Below, piece after piece: positions 33,260 through 42,194 of a stretch of DNA of 64,000 nt (positions within the stretch are counted from its first letter, which is position 1; every line of letters begins with the position of its first letter). Source of the stretch: Euryarchaeota archaeon UBA62 (GTDB taxonomy: Archaea; Thermoplasmatota; Poseidoniia; Poseidoniales; Thalassarchaeaceae). Both the position numbers and the translations under genes were made by a program. The stretch is taken from NCBI GenBank assembly GCA_002502095.1, contig DAPJ01000005.1:87015-151014 (forward strand), given 5' to 3'. Below the pieces are notes generated by a model. It was not told the DNA's origin and did no database searches. It worked only from the letters and a program-made list of their open reading frames with translations.

Positions 33260-33994
33260 ATGACAGAGAATGCATCCCTTTCACTACCTAAGCCCCTTTC
33301 ATATCATCTCCAAGATTTGTACTCAATAATCAGGTCAACTGTTATCCTAATAGCTATATTCTCCATACTTTGGTCCCTTGCTTCAACAGTCTTACTGACA
33401 GAATGGACCCACTCATTTACTTTCAATGATGACTCAAAGAGCTTGGCTATTTATTCGCCATTCGAATGGGTAGAGATAAAGTGGTCCTTTTCAATATTAA
33501 TGTCCATGACAACTGTAATTCCGATTTCATCATTCATGCTATTCAGATTCGCAAAACCGGGACTCTATCCTCATGAATACAAATGGCTAAGGGCAGTCCT
33601 TCTAATCAATTCATTCATGCTCCCACTATTGATTTTTATCATATGGTTCTGGTTCGTTCCCGAGATGGCAAACACTGTATCTTCACTGTCCGACTTAGAT
33701 AACGTAAGTCCCAGATATGATGTGGCAGAAATAACAAAACTTGCAATAGGAATTACATGGGTGACCATTGTATGGGCAGTTTTGTTTAATTCATTAACAA
33801 TAATCAGATTCACAAACGGAGAAATTGGGCTCTATCACTGGGCCAGACCAAGACTCATCATAATCTGTCTCGGCCTTCTAATTCTAACCCTGCCCTCCAC
33901 ATTTGATGGTTTAAGAATACTTATCTCTGGCTCAATTATCCTTTTTTGCGATCTCCTCTCTAAGTTTGTTCCTTTAGGAGGTAACAGTAAATAA
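33260..33994 (+). CDS. tatC: TatC-like twin-arginine translocase subunit
   Basis: 244 aa with six hydrophobic helices, matching TatC length and topology. The N-terminal cytoplasmic start (YHLQDLYSIIRSTVI) is a diverged form of the HLxELRxR motif, and IYSPFEWVEIKWSFSILMSM, then FRFAKPGLYPHEYKWLRAV, match the conserved first periplasmic loop and FxxPGL...E cytoplasmic segment. It exports folded proteins across the cell membrane. The start abuts the stop of the secreted CxCH gene. Sequence divergence lowers certainty slightly. Confidence 0.82.
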   Translation: MTENASLSLPKPLSYHLQDLYSIIRSTVILIAIFSILWSLASTVLLTEWTHSFTFNDDSKSLAIYSPFEWVEIKWSFSILMSMTTVIPISSFMLFRFAKPGLYPHEYKWLRAVLLINSFMLPLLIFIIWFWFVPEMANTVSSLSDLDNVSPRYDVAEITKLAIGITWVTIVWAVLFNSLTIIRFTNGEIGLYHWARPRLIIICLGLLILTLPSTFDGLRILISGSIILFCDLLSKFVPLGGNSK

Positions 33995-34044
33995 TCAATC
34001 CATAATAACACTGCATTGAAAGCCCACGTATAGTACCGATACAT

Positions 34045-35997
34045 GTGAAAATCCTCAGGGTTGTCCTTGCTATCCTAATCCTTATGGGGGGCATCTTCGT
34101 CAATATGAATCCAGATTTAGTAGATTCTCATTATGATTTCGAAGAATCTGACGAGTCTTCAGATCTTGTTGGTTTACAGATTGATGAGAGGTGGTTAGTC
34201 CTTAGGGTTTCATTCCCTAACTCGCCACATTCTGAGTCGATAACGTCGTCTCTACTGCAGGGTAATGGTTCAGCAGAGGAATACGTCCAGCAACTTTCAG
34301 GAGGATCCTCAACACTGCAAGTTACTGTTACAGATGATGTCTGGGTTTCCGAGTTTGCCGAATCATACTGGGGCGCAGACTCACAAGATGACAGAGATGT
34401 AGGGAATAATGGAATGGGAGTTGATAAATTAGTAGAGAACGCGGCTAAAAATCTACTTTCTGGTTTGGATTTATCAGATTGGGACCTAAATGGAGACGGC
34501 ATCATAGACAGGCTCCTTGTACTACATTCAGGAAACGCTCAGGAATCAGGAGGACCTGCAGACTCAATTTGGAGCCATTTCTCTACACTCGCTACACCTG
34601 TCGAAATAGGCGAGTGGGAAATTAAGCATTACACCATTTCATCTTTAGAATCCGGTTTGGGGACCCTTGTCCATGAAATGATCCATCAGATGGGCGCATA
34701 TGACCTGTATGATGTTAATTCTGACCTTCCTTCCAGAAACTGGAACGGTTTAGGAGACTGGGATATAATGGCTAGCGGAAATTGGAATGGTAATGCCATG
34801 ATACCCGCGATGCCAGGAGGTGCAACACTAGTTACAATCAATGGACTCGGTATCGAATCAGTTAACCCCGAATTGAGTCAAAATATTACCCTATACCCAA
34901 TGAGCTCTACTCAAAATAACACTAGAGTTGTTTCCATAGATACCGCACCAGGCGAGTCCGTACTAATTTCTTATAGAGCGGATAGTGGCTTCGACTCCGC
35001 CCTTCCCGGATCTGGTCTGATTGTGGAATATCTAGATAGAAATAATGGAAACATAGATGACAATACAGTCAATAGAGACCCAAAAAATCCTTGGGTAATG
35101 ATTATCGAGGCAGATGGAGATCAAGCTCTACTGAGAAATCGTGACAGTGGAAGTAGTGGAGATACTTTCCAAACTGGTGACTCTTTCGGTTCTGAAGGCC
35201 ACTTAATCAGGGATAACAGAGGTAGGTTAGTTCCATGGCATGTTTCAATTACTAATATTGGACAGGCAAACGCTTCATTGGAAATAATTCCAAACAATGA
35301 ATTCACTGATAGGATTCTTACTCCTAGGTCTCCAATACAACTGATAGAAGGAGAGAGCGCCTACGCTTCAGTAAAGACACAATTACCGTGTACCCTGGTA
35401 ATCAATACTAGTATCGATTTAACAACTCCTGAACCAATTGAAATTGAGATACCTGCTGGAATAACTACTATACCCATTCTCCGATTTTCAGATACGAATC
35501 AAGAGATTGGTATTCTCAATGGTAATATTGGTTGTAAGGGAAAAACTCTAGAAAATCTCAGAATAGATTGGCAGACCATCGGACATAGAATTCCCTATCA
35601 AGAGATCGAGCACGTCATTAAGTGGGACCAGCCATCAACTATTTCCATCCCAATCTCTATGATTGGCACAGGATCGAGAAACTACGATATAGCCATAGAA
35701 GGGGCCGTTGGTAGGATTGCTAATTCAGATACTCAAGGAGAGGTACTCTCTGGTGATAATCTAGTACTCGCTATCCAACCTGACGGACTATTGACTCCCG
35801 GAATGTATGCAAGGGGAGAGATTGTATTCCAGGACGATTATTCTGTGGAGCAGAGGATCAAGGTTACACTAATTGCCGAGTCCTCACTAACCGGAGATGG
35901 TATATTAGGATGGATTTCTCAGCCTTCTAATGGACTATTGATGATATCCATACTCCTGGCTTTTAGTATCATTATGGGAAGAGATACAGACGACTAA
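34045..35997 (+). CDS. Secreted M6-like zinc metalloprotease
   Basis: 650 aa from the GTG at 34045; an ATG two bases earlier is out of frame. It has a signal peptide (about 1-20), then an M6/immune-inhibitor-A-like catalytic domain with TLVHEMIHQMGAYDLYD (HExxH at about residues 211-215) and the downstream Met-turn-like GDWDIMASGNWNG. A beta-rich C-terminal region (about 400-620) and one membrane helix (about 628-645) follow. It is expected to act outside the cell, degrading proteins. It lies downstream of tatC, though the signal peptide lacks an obvious twin-Arg. Confidence 0.85.
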   Translation: MKILRVVLAILILMGGIFVNMNPDLVDSHYDFEESDESSDLVGLQIDERWLVLRVSFPNSPHSESITSSLLQGNGSAEEYVQQLSGGSSTLQVTVTDDVWVSEFAESYWGADSQDDRDVGNNGMGVDKLVENAAKNLLSGLDLSDWDLNGDGIIDRLLVLHSGNAQESGGPADSIWSHFSTLATPVEIGEWEIKHYTISSLESGLGTLVHEMIHQMGAYDLYDVNSDLPSRNWNGLGDWDIMASGNWNGNAMIPAMPGGATLVTINGLGIESVNPELSQNITLYPMSSTQNNTRVVSIDTAPGESVLISYRADSGFDSALPGSGLIVEYLDRNNGNIDDNTVNRDPKNPWVMIIEADGDQALLRNRDSGSSGDTFQTGDSFGSEGHLIRDNRGRLVPWHVSITNIGQANASLEIIPNNEFTDRILTPRSPIQLIEGESAYASVKTQLPCTLVINTSIDLTTPEPIEIEIPAGITTIPILRFSDTNQEIGILNGNIGCKGKTLENLRIDWQTIGHRIPYQEIEHVIKWDQPSTISIPISMIGTGSRNYDIAIEGAVGRIANSDTQGEVLSGDNLVLAIQPDGLLTPGMYARGEIVFQDDYSVEQRIKVTLIAESSLTGDGILGWISQPSNGLLMISILLAFSIIMGRDTDD

Positions 35998-36977
35998 CGT
36001 GGAGTGCTCCATCTTGAATCCGTTGGTGGCCTAGAAATAGACATGTAGCCTATCTCACCATGTATGAAAATAGGCATTAACCATGTTTTATTTACTCCAG
36101 AAGCCAACCTGGAAGCTAGACAGGCTTCATTCCAGTCACTGGGAATATTCTCAGGATCCGAAACTAGCCAGGGAGCATGAGATTCGCCAACATTACCCTC
36201 ATAACACCTCCATTTTGTCCCATATTTAAATCCTGATTTTGGATTTAGTCCTCTGTTCAATAAATCAAGTAGTACTAAGGCACGTGTATCTTCATTCCCC
36301 TCCATCAACGATCTAAATGCGGAATTGGTAATTCCTCCACCGAGTAATCTTTCGGAAACTCTGCTTTCTTCACTGTCCAAATTAGCTATGAAATATCCTC
36401 CACTAGATATCTCATACAACGAGTCCTTATCAATATCAATCTCAGAGTACTCTCCTAACTCCCCTCTAGGGTCTTCTATTGATATTCGATATGTTACAGC
36501 GGAACCTTCCTCATCGACTACGATAATTTCTGGAATTAATCCCTTGAGATTAACCCCCTTACACCACGAGTATAATTCTTCAGGGACTATTTCATCATTT
36601 GAATTGAATATTTGTAACTCTGAAACAGGCTCACTTTCCCTTGGATGAAGGTTTGAAGGCCATCTCATAGCCCAACTATTTTTTTCAAAATCATAGTTTG
36701 AACTCCACTGATCTATGTTCAGGACTACTTTATTTCCCGGAATCCTTAGAGCTTCCATAGCGGCATATTGGACGAGAAAATTTGGGTTTTCCTCTAATTC
36801 ATCTACAATCAAACTCCCTTTGGGGGGAATTATGTTTCTATGGTTAACACAGAAGAGAAGCTCTACAGTATTCATGTGAAGGCCCCCTCCTTCAGCAGGC
36901 TTACCAATTGCAGACTTATGCCATAATCTGTCTGCAGACTTTTCTTTAAAATGCCAAAGTCCGTGATTACGCTCCAT
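35994..36977 (-). CDS. endA: tRNA-splicing endonuclease
   Basis: 327 aa. The C-terminal catalytic domain has LLNRGLNPKSGFKYGTKWRCYEG, ESHAPWLVSD and a final GVNKTWLMPIF, supplying the Tyr, His and Lys of the archaeal EndA triad. The N-terminal half looks like a degenerate copy of the fold, so the enzyme probably is of the two-unit-per-chain type that works as a homodimer. It cuts introns at bulge-helix-bulge sites in tRNA and rRNA precursors. The first 34 residues before MNTVELLFC are unusual but follow a good ATG. Its stop interlocks with the M6-protease stop in CTAA. Confidence 0.9.
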   Translation of the reverse strand: MERNHGLWHFKEKSADRLWHKSAIGKPAEGGGLHMNTVELLFCVNHRNIIPPKGSLIVDELEENPNFLVQYAAMEALRIPGNKVVLNIDQWSSNYDFEKNSWAMRWPSNLHPRESEPVSELQIFNSNDEIVPEELYSWCKGVNLKGLIPEIIVVDEEGSAVTYRISIEDPRGELGEYSEIDIDKDSLYEISSGGYFIANLDSEESRVSERLLGGGITNSAFRSLMEGNEDTRALVLLDLLNRGLNPKSGFKYGTKWRCYEGNVGESHAPWLVSDPENIPSDWNEACLASRLASGVNKTWLMPIFIHGEIGYMSISRPPTDSRWSTPR

Positions 36978-37051
36978 GCTCTTCCTAAAGGGTGCTCAAT
37001 TTCATTCCCTCGGTCCAGAAATATCATTTCCTACCTCTCTCTCCAAGTACC

Positions 37052-38098
37052 ATGTCAGTGTACAATGAAGCCGAATCACTACAAACTCTGATCACTCTTT
37101 TAGGGGAAGTTGAAGGAACTAGGGTTACATTGATTGGTGACGTTATGCTAGATAGATACCATCACGGATATGCTAATAATCTCAATTCTACTGCTCCTGT
37201 GCCTGCTCTTAGGGTCTTATACTCCGAGGAATCACCAGGAGCAGCTGCTCACATTGCAAGAGGACTTAGCTCATTGGGACTGTCCGTCGATCTGCATAGC
37301 TCCGTTGGAGATGATAATGAAGGAAAAAGCATAATCAGAACTCTCAGTGAAGATGGAATAGATACTTCTGGAATAATTGAAGTTGAGGGAAGAAATACAT
37401 TAACAAAAATTAGATTCTATGGCAGTAGGGAGAATCTACTAGACCAAGAACAGATATTACTTCAGGCCGACCGAGGACCTCTTGATGAGCTAGATCCCAG
37501 TATCAGCGAGTTCCTAACCAAGGCATCCCTGGAATCATTATCAGAAAGCCAAGCTTTGGTGATTTCTGATTATAACAAGGGCGTCATTACAGAGAGGGGC
37601 TCAGAAGCATTAATCTCGGCTGCCAAGAATCTAGGAATTCCCAGTATTGTAGATCCAAAGCTGACCGGTTTATCTAGAAGCAGAGGTGCCGATATAGTTA
37701 TTTTCGGCATCAGAGGTCTCGAGCTTCAAAATAAGAGGCTAATGACCCCTTCTTTGGATGAAGCTGCCAGCCAACTTATCGATACCTACGATTGGGGGGC
37801 ATTGCTGGTTCTAGGAGGAGTCAATGGCGTAACACTCCATTCTGATAATGGAAGTAGAGTATTCTTTCCCTGCAGAGCAGACGCACCCAAACAACAAATC
37901 GGTCTTAACGATGCCGCCGCTACTGCTCTAGCTGCTGCCTTAGGAAATGGTTTGGATGTCGTAGATGCAGCAGCTCTTTCAGCCGCTGCTTGTGAATGTA
38001 TATTGTCCGCTGAAGCCAGTCAGGAATTTGTTGATAGCTCCACGTTACAGCTTTGGCTGGAAGAGCTTTCCTGGAAGTTAAGAATTTCAGATCGATAA
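37052..38098 (+). CDS. PfkB-family carbohydrate kinase (HldE/RfaE kinase-domain type)
   Basis: 348 aa from the ATG at 37052. The ribokinase-fold motifs include VTLIGDVMLDRYHHGYANNLNSTAP, EESPGAAAHIARGLSSLG, ALVISDYNKGVI and PSIVDPK. These resemble the kinase half of HldE/RfaE, which phosphorylates heptose or related sugars; no nucleotidyltransferase half is attached. The usual GAGDT catalytic segment is altered to GLNDAAATALAAAL: the Asp is kept but the glycine-rich turn is partly lost. The sugar substrate is not predictable. Confidence 0.85.
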   Translation: MSVYNEAESLQTLITLLGEVEGTRVTLIGDVMLDRYHHGYANNLNSTAPVPALRVLYSEESPGAAAHIARGLSSLGLSVDLHSSVGDDNEGKSIIRTLSEDGIDTSGIIEVEGRNTLTKIRFYGSRENLLDQEQILLQADRGPLDELDPSISEFLTKASLESLSESQALVISDYNKGVITERGSEALISAAKNLGIPSIVDPKLTGLSRSRGADIVIFGIRGLELQNKRLMTPSLDEAASQLIDTYDWGALLVLGGVNGVTLHSDNGSRVFFPCRADAPKQQIGLNDAAATALAAALGNGLDVVDAAALSAAACECILSAEASQEFVDSSTLQLWLEELSWKLRISDR

Positions 38099-38143
38099 TC
38101 AATTTTGCAAGAAGTTCAAATCACTTCCCTATTAGCGAAAGTC

Positions 38144-39679
38144 ATGAGTAGCAAGCACGCAATGCTGTTCTCACTGCTTATCGTGCTCTCTTTTCATTCT
38201 ACAGATCAGTTGATTGATGATGATAATTACCAATTTTACTCAGATACCATGGATTTCTCAGATCCGCCACTGTTAGGCTTCGATCTAGATTTAGGTATGA
38301 CTTTATCGGGTAATGAAACAATTTCTGGTTTCACCGTTTCTTCAACATTGCCCGATTCTACGGAGTGGCAGATCATTAGACTTTCCAACGACGGCATTAC
38401 GACGAATGTAACGAATCTAATTTCCTTGGAATTATCTCCATCTACGTCAAATCAAGACGATGGGCTATCAAGATGGTTATGGGAATTCACCATCGACTCA
38501 TCTTCTATTACTAATTGTACTTGTTTTATCTCTGTGACAACCATGGCTAATCATCTCTCATCATCAATCTCCAGTGTATTCTTTACCGGAGTTACTAATG
38601 TGCCTGCACTAGTTTTAGATGATTGGGCAATCCTAAGTGAAGGATATCTTACTTTCAGTGAGCAAATAGATATTACAGGCCGGGCATTCGCTCAAAATAA
38701 TCTTCCAGTTGATGTTTTAACAATGGTAATTAGATCTGATAGCTCTGCAAACGCATGCTCAGAGAATCCTGAAATATCATCCTTCGACGACATTCCAGGA
38801 GATATGGCGCAATCTATTAGCAATTTTTCATCTTATGGCGAATTTTCTGAGTCTGTAGATTCATCAATGCTTGGAGATGGTTGGTTCTCATTATGGCTAT
38901 TCACATCTCCACATCAGAGCTCTTCAATAATACAATCGCTATGCTTTGTTTCAAAGATTGATAATTCTGATCCAGTAGCAATTATTGAAGGGGTTGTCTC
39001 CTCTATGGAAGGAGATGGAGATCTAATTTTTGATGCTGGATCATCATATGATCAATATTGGGGAAAGGAAGGTTTGAATTATGTCTGGACCCTAGTAAGT
39101 TTGGAAACATCTGGAAGCGTTCTAATAGAGATTAAAGAAGGTGGCGAATTTAGCTATTTCACAGTTCAGGATGACATTTCAGGTAATTTTGAACTATCAC
39201 TTCTAGTCTCCGATATTCAAGGAAATACAGACTACACAAGTATATCTTTTTCAGTAGAAAATCTACCTCCAGTGGCTAAATTAGTTATTTCTGACCAGTC
39301 TCTGACTGACGGAGATAATTTCAAACTCCCAGACTTGAATGAATGGACACTAGATGCATCTGATTCCATAGACACAACAAATGATCTGGATGGCCTCAGA
39401 TGCGTTTGGAAGATTAATTTCAGGACTATTTACGAAGGCTGTGAAAGAACACTAGTATGGCCAGAAGGCGACACTAACGATACCCTTCTGCTGACTCTTG
39501 AAGTCATTGATGACGATGATGACTTTTCTACTATTACAGTAGAATTATCCCGTACCGATCAAGGAAACGATATCCCCATCGCCATAATTGTATTACTGAT
39601 TTCGATTTTGTTCTTTGTATCTTCAATATTCTATTCTAGAAGGACCGATGACATGCAAATACCAAAGTGGAATGACTAG
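38144..39679 (+). CDS. Surface protein with PKD-like domains and C-terminal anchor
   Basis: 511 aa from the ATG at 38144; the frame is open from 38105. A signal helix (about 5-20) precedes beta-rich repeats. The second half has two PKD-like modules (about 280-375 and 375-480), with phrases such as LIFDAGSSYDQYW, YVWTLVS and LPPVAKLVISD...LDASDS. A membrane helix (IAIIVLLISILFFVSSIF) and a short basic tail close the protein. The Cys pairs (NCTCF, about 126-130, and later CVWK...GCE) may form disulphides. Likely an extracellular adhesion or receptor protein; no ligand can be named. Confidence 0.72.
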   Translation: MSSKHAMLFSLLIVLSFHSTDQLIDDDNYQFYSDTMDFSDPPLLGFDLDLGMTLSGNETISGFTVSSTLPDSTEWQIIRLSNDGITTNVTNLISLELSPSTSNQDDGLSRWLWEFTIDSSSITNCTCFISVTTMANHLSSSISSVFFTGVTNVPALVLDDWAILSEGYLTFSEQIDITGRAFAQNNLPVDVLTMVIRSDSSANACSENPEISSFDDIPGDMAQSISNFSSYGEFSESVDSSMLGDGWFSLWLFTSPHQSSSIIQSLCFVSKIDNSDPVAIIEGVVSSMEGDGDLIFDAGSSYDQYWGKEGLNYVWTLVSLETSGSVLIEIKEGGEFSYFTVQDDISGNFELSLLVSDIQGNTDYTSISFSVENLPPVAKLVISDQSLTDGDNFKLPDLNEWTLDASDSIDTTNDLDGLRCVWKINFRTIYEGCERTLVWPEGDTNDTLLLTLEVIDDDDDFSTITVELSRTDQGNDIPIAIIVLLISILFFVSSIFYSRRTDDMQIPKWND

Positions 39680-39731
39680 AAAGAATACAATTTACCCTCA
39701 TCACTAAGTAGGAATATATCAGGTGGCAATC

Positions 39732-41033
39732 ATGGAAGACGTAGTAAGCAAGTCAGAGTTCTTCCAACGTCAGGATGATCTAATCTCCAAGGTTCTACCC
39801 AATTCTCTAGTAATCATACCCAATAACTTAGCCTCAGTAAGGTCAAATGATACCAAGTATCCCTACAGAGCAAATTCGTACGTGATATACTTATCCAACT
39901 GGATAGAACAAAAATCAGTACTATCAATTAGTAATTCTGATGGTGTACGGGAAACAACACTGTACGTTAAGCCAAGAGAAACTCAGAAGGAGATATGGGA
40001 GGGTAGGATCATAGGTCCCGAAGGAGTACTCAGTAACTGGCCGGTAGACTCATCAAACTCAATATTAGATTTTGAAAACTCCATTAAGTCCCGATTGAGT
40101 AAATATTCTAATCTTTACTTAATTATCGGCATAGATCCTGATATTGACAATATTATACAAAAATACTGGCATAAGGAAATATTGGATCCGCGTGTTCATT
40201 TGGATGAGATGAGATCCATTAAATCAGACTCCGAGATAGATCTAATGAAGATAGCTTGTTCGATTTCCTCCGATGCACATATCAAGGCTATGGCTATCTC
40301 TAGGCCTGGTATTGGTGAGTGGGAGATTCAGGCCTCAATAGAGGGTCATTTCACAATGTGCAGGAGTACAAATAGCTACAATCCTATTGTAGGTGGTGGA
40401 GACAACTCAACTATTCTACACTATAGCACAAACTCAGAAACTATTGGAGGGGATGAAATGGTATTGGTTGATGCTGGGTGCGAAGTAAATGGATATGCAT
40501 CCGATATAACCAGAACATGGCCTGTTTCTGGTAAGTTTACTCAACCTCAAAGGGACATATACGAACTAGTCCTAAAAGCCGAACTTGCAGCAATAGACGC
40601 CTGTCAAGCTGGCTCTCCGTGGATTAATATGCATAAAGCCTCCTCTGAGGTATTAGCTAGGGGATTGATAGATCTAGGAATTCTTAATTGTTCATTCGAA
40701 GAGGCACTAGGAAAGAACTTTGATGGCGAATATCGAAAATTTTTCATGCATGGCACTGGACACATGTTAGGGCTAGATGTGCATGATGTCGGTGGGGGCA
40801 GGCAAGGTGACAAACCCGGTCCAGAACTATCCCCTGGTATGGTCGTCACTGTTGAGCCAGGATTATACTTCGCCTCGTGGAGGAATGATATTTCAGTACC
40901 AAAAAAATACTCGGGCATCGGAGTAAGAATTGAAGATGATGTATTAATCACTGAAGATGGTCCTGTAGTGCTTACCGATATGTGCCCTAAGACAATCGAT
41001 GAAATAGAATCAATCGTCGGGAGTGCTTTGTAG
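39732..41033 (+). CDS. Xaa-Pro aminopeptidase-like M24 metallopeptidase
   Basis: 433 aa from the ATG at 39732, preceded by AGGTG; GTG 39723 is in frame. An N-terminal creatinase/prolidase domain (about 1-165) is followed by a pita-bread M24 catalytic domain. All five metal ligands are visible: the two Asp in LVDAGCEVNGYASDITRTW, His in HGTGHMLGLDVHD, Glu in VTVEPGLYF and Glu in GVRIEDDVLIT. It removes N-terminal residues ahead of proline. No signal peptide, so it is cytoplasmic. Its stop is immediately followed by the mqnC ATG. Confidence 0.93.
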   Translation: MEDVVSKSEFFQRQDDLISKVLPNSLVIIPNNLASVRSNDTKYPYRANSYVIYLSNWIEQKSVLSISNSDGVRETTLYVKPRETQKEIWEGRIIGPEGVLSNWPVDSSNSILDFENSIKSRLSKYSNLYLIIGIDPDIDNIIQKYWHKEILDPRVHLDEMRSIKSDSEIDLMKIACSISSDAHIKAMAISRPGIGEWEIQASIEGHFTMCRSTNSYNPIVGGGDNSTILHYSTNSETIGGDEMVLVDAGCEVNGYASDITRTWPVSGKFTQPQRDIYELVLKAELAAIDACQAGSPWINMHKASSEVLARGLIDLGILNCSFEEALGKNFDGEYRKFFMHGTGHMLGLDVHDVGGGRQGDKPGPELSPGMVVTVEPGLYFASWRNDISVPKKYSGIGVRIEDDVLITEDGPVVLTDMCPKTIDEIESIVGSAL

Positions 41034-42194
41034 ATGAATCATTTCGATATACTAAAATCTCAACTGCAAGATAATCCTCCGAGGATTACCGTAGATGAGG
41101 CTATTGAAATATACGATAATGCTAATCTGAACGATCTAATGCATGTGGCTTCTATGGTGAGGAAAAGAATTGTACCAGGTAATGAAGTGACATATCTTGT
41201 AGATAGGAATATCAATTATACCAATGCATGCACAATTAACTGTCAATTCTGTTCATTTTATAGGCCTCCGGACCACAAGGAGGCATACACACAGAACTTC
41301 GAACAGATTAGCACCAGAGTTACCGAATTAGAACAAATCGGCGGGTCCAGAATTTTAATGCAAGGAGGAGTGAATCCCGATCTTAAACTGGAATGGTATA
41401 CTGATTTGATATCTAAATTACGCTACTCTCATCCCGCTATAGATCTGGACTGTTTCTCTCCAATCGAAATTGAGGGAATAGCCGAGGTATGCGATTTATC
41501 CACCTCCGAAGTACTATTGAGCCTGAAAAATGCAGGAATGCATGGCCTGCCTGGAGGGGGGGCTGAAATGCTTGTAGACTCCGTTAGGTTGGATATCTCC
41601 CCTAAGAAGGGCTCCGCGGATAATTGGATACGAGTCATGCGTGAAGCACAGGACATTGGCTTGACAACATCTGCAACAAATGTCATTGGATTCGGTGAAA
41701 GTAGATCAGATAGGATTCTACATATGGATAGAATCAGAAAAGCCCAAGATAATACAATTTCTTCTGGTAATGTCGGATTTACATCATTTATTTCTTGGCC
41801 CGTTCAATTGGAAAACAATGCTTTCGGAGCTAGAAACAGAGGAGAAAATAGAATACGCTTGGGCGCCTCATCTACAGAATATTTGAGACATGTAGCAGTA
41901 TCTAGGATTTTCTTTGATAATATAGTTCATATCCAGGCTTCATGGCCAACCATGGGGCTCGAGATAGCTCAGTTAGCTCTAACGGGAGGGGCTGATGATG
42001 CAGGCTCAACTATGATGGAGGAGAACGTAGTATCTGCTTCAGGGACAAGCAAAACTATGGCGTCTGAGATAGAGCTTCAGAAAATTATCCTAAGGTCGGG
42101 ATATACTCCTAGAAAGAGAGATTCTGATTATGTTTTAATTGAGACAGATATTATCAGTAGTACGGAACTTTTCGCTATCACTCCAAAACAGTGA
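41034..42194 (+). CDS. mqnC: Radical SAM enzyme, MqnC-like (futalosine menaquinone pathway)
   Basis: 386 aa. The cluster motif CTINCQFCSFYR (C-x3-C-x2-C) is preceded by VDRNINYTNAC. RILMQGGVNPDLKLEWYTDLI, FSPIEIEGIAEV, GLPGGGAEMLVDSVR and DAGSTMMEENVVSASG follow. The PGGGAE segment favours MqnC (cyclic dehypoxanthine futalosine synthase) over the F420-pathway enzyme CofH, which usually has a different residue pattern there; the related MqnE is less likely. It would place menaquinone synthesis by the futalosine route in this organism, although no other mqn gene is in the window. Confidence 0.85.
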   Translation: MNHFDILKSQLQDNPPRITVDEAIEIYDNANLNDLMHVASMVRKRIVPGNEVTYLVDRNINYTNACTINCQFCSFYRPPDHKEAYTQNFEQISTRVTELEQIGGSRILMQGGVNPDLKLEWYTDLISKLRYSHPAIDLDCFSPIEIEGIAEVCDLSTSEVLLSLKNAGMHGLPGGGAEMLVDSVRLDISPKKGSADNWIRVMREAQDIGLTTSATNVIGFGESRSDRILHMDRIRKAQDNTISSGNVGFTSFISWPVQLENNAFGARNRGENRIRLGASSTEYLRHVAVSRIFFDNIVHIQASWPTMGLEIAQLALTGGADDAGSTMMEENVVSASGTSKTMASEIELQKIILRSGYTPRKRDSDYVLIETDIISSTELFAITPKQ

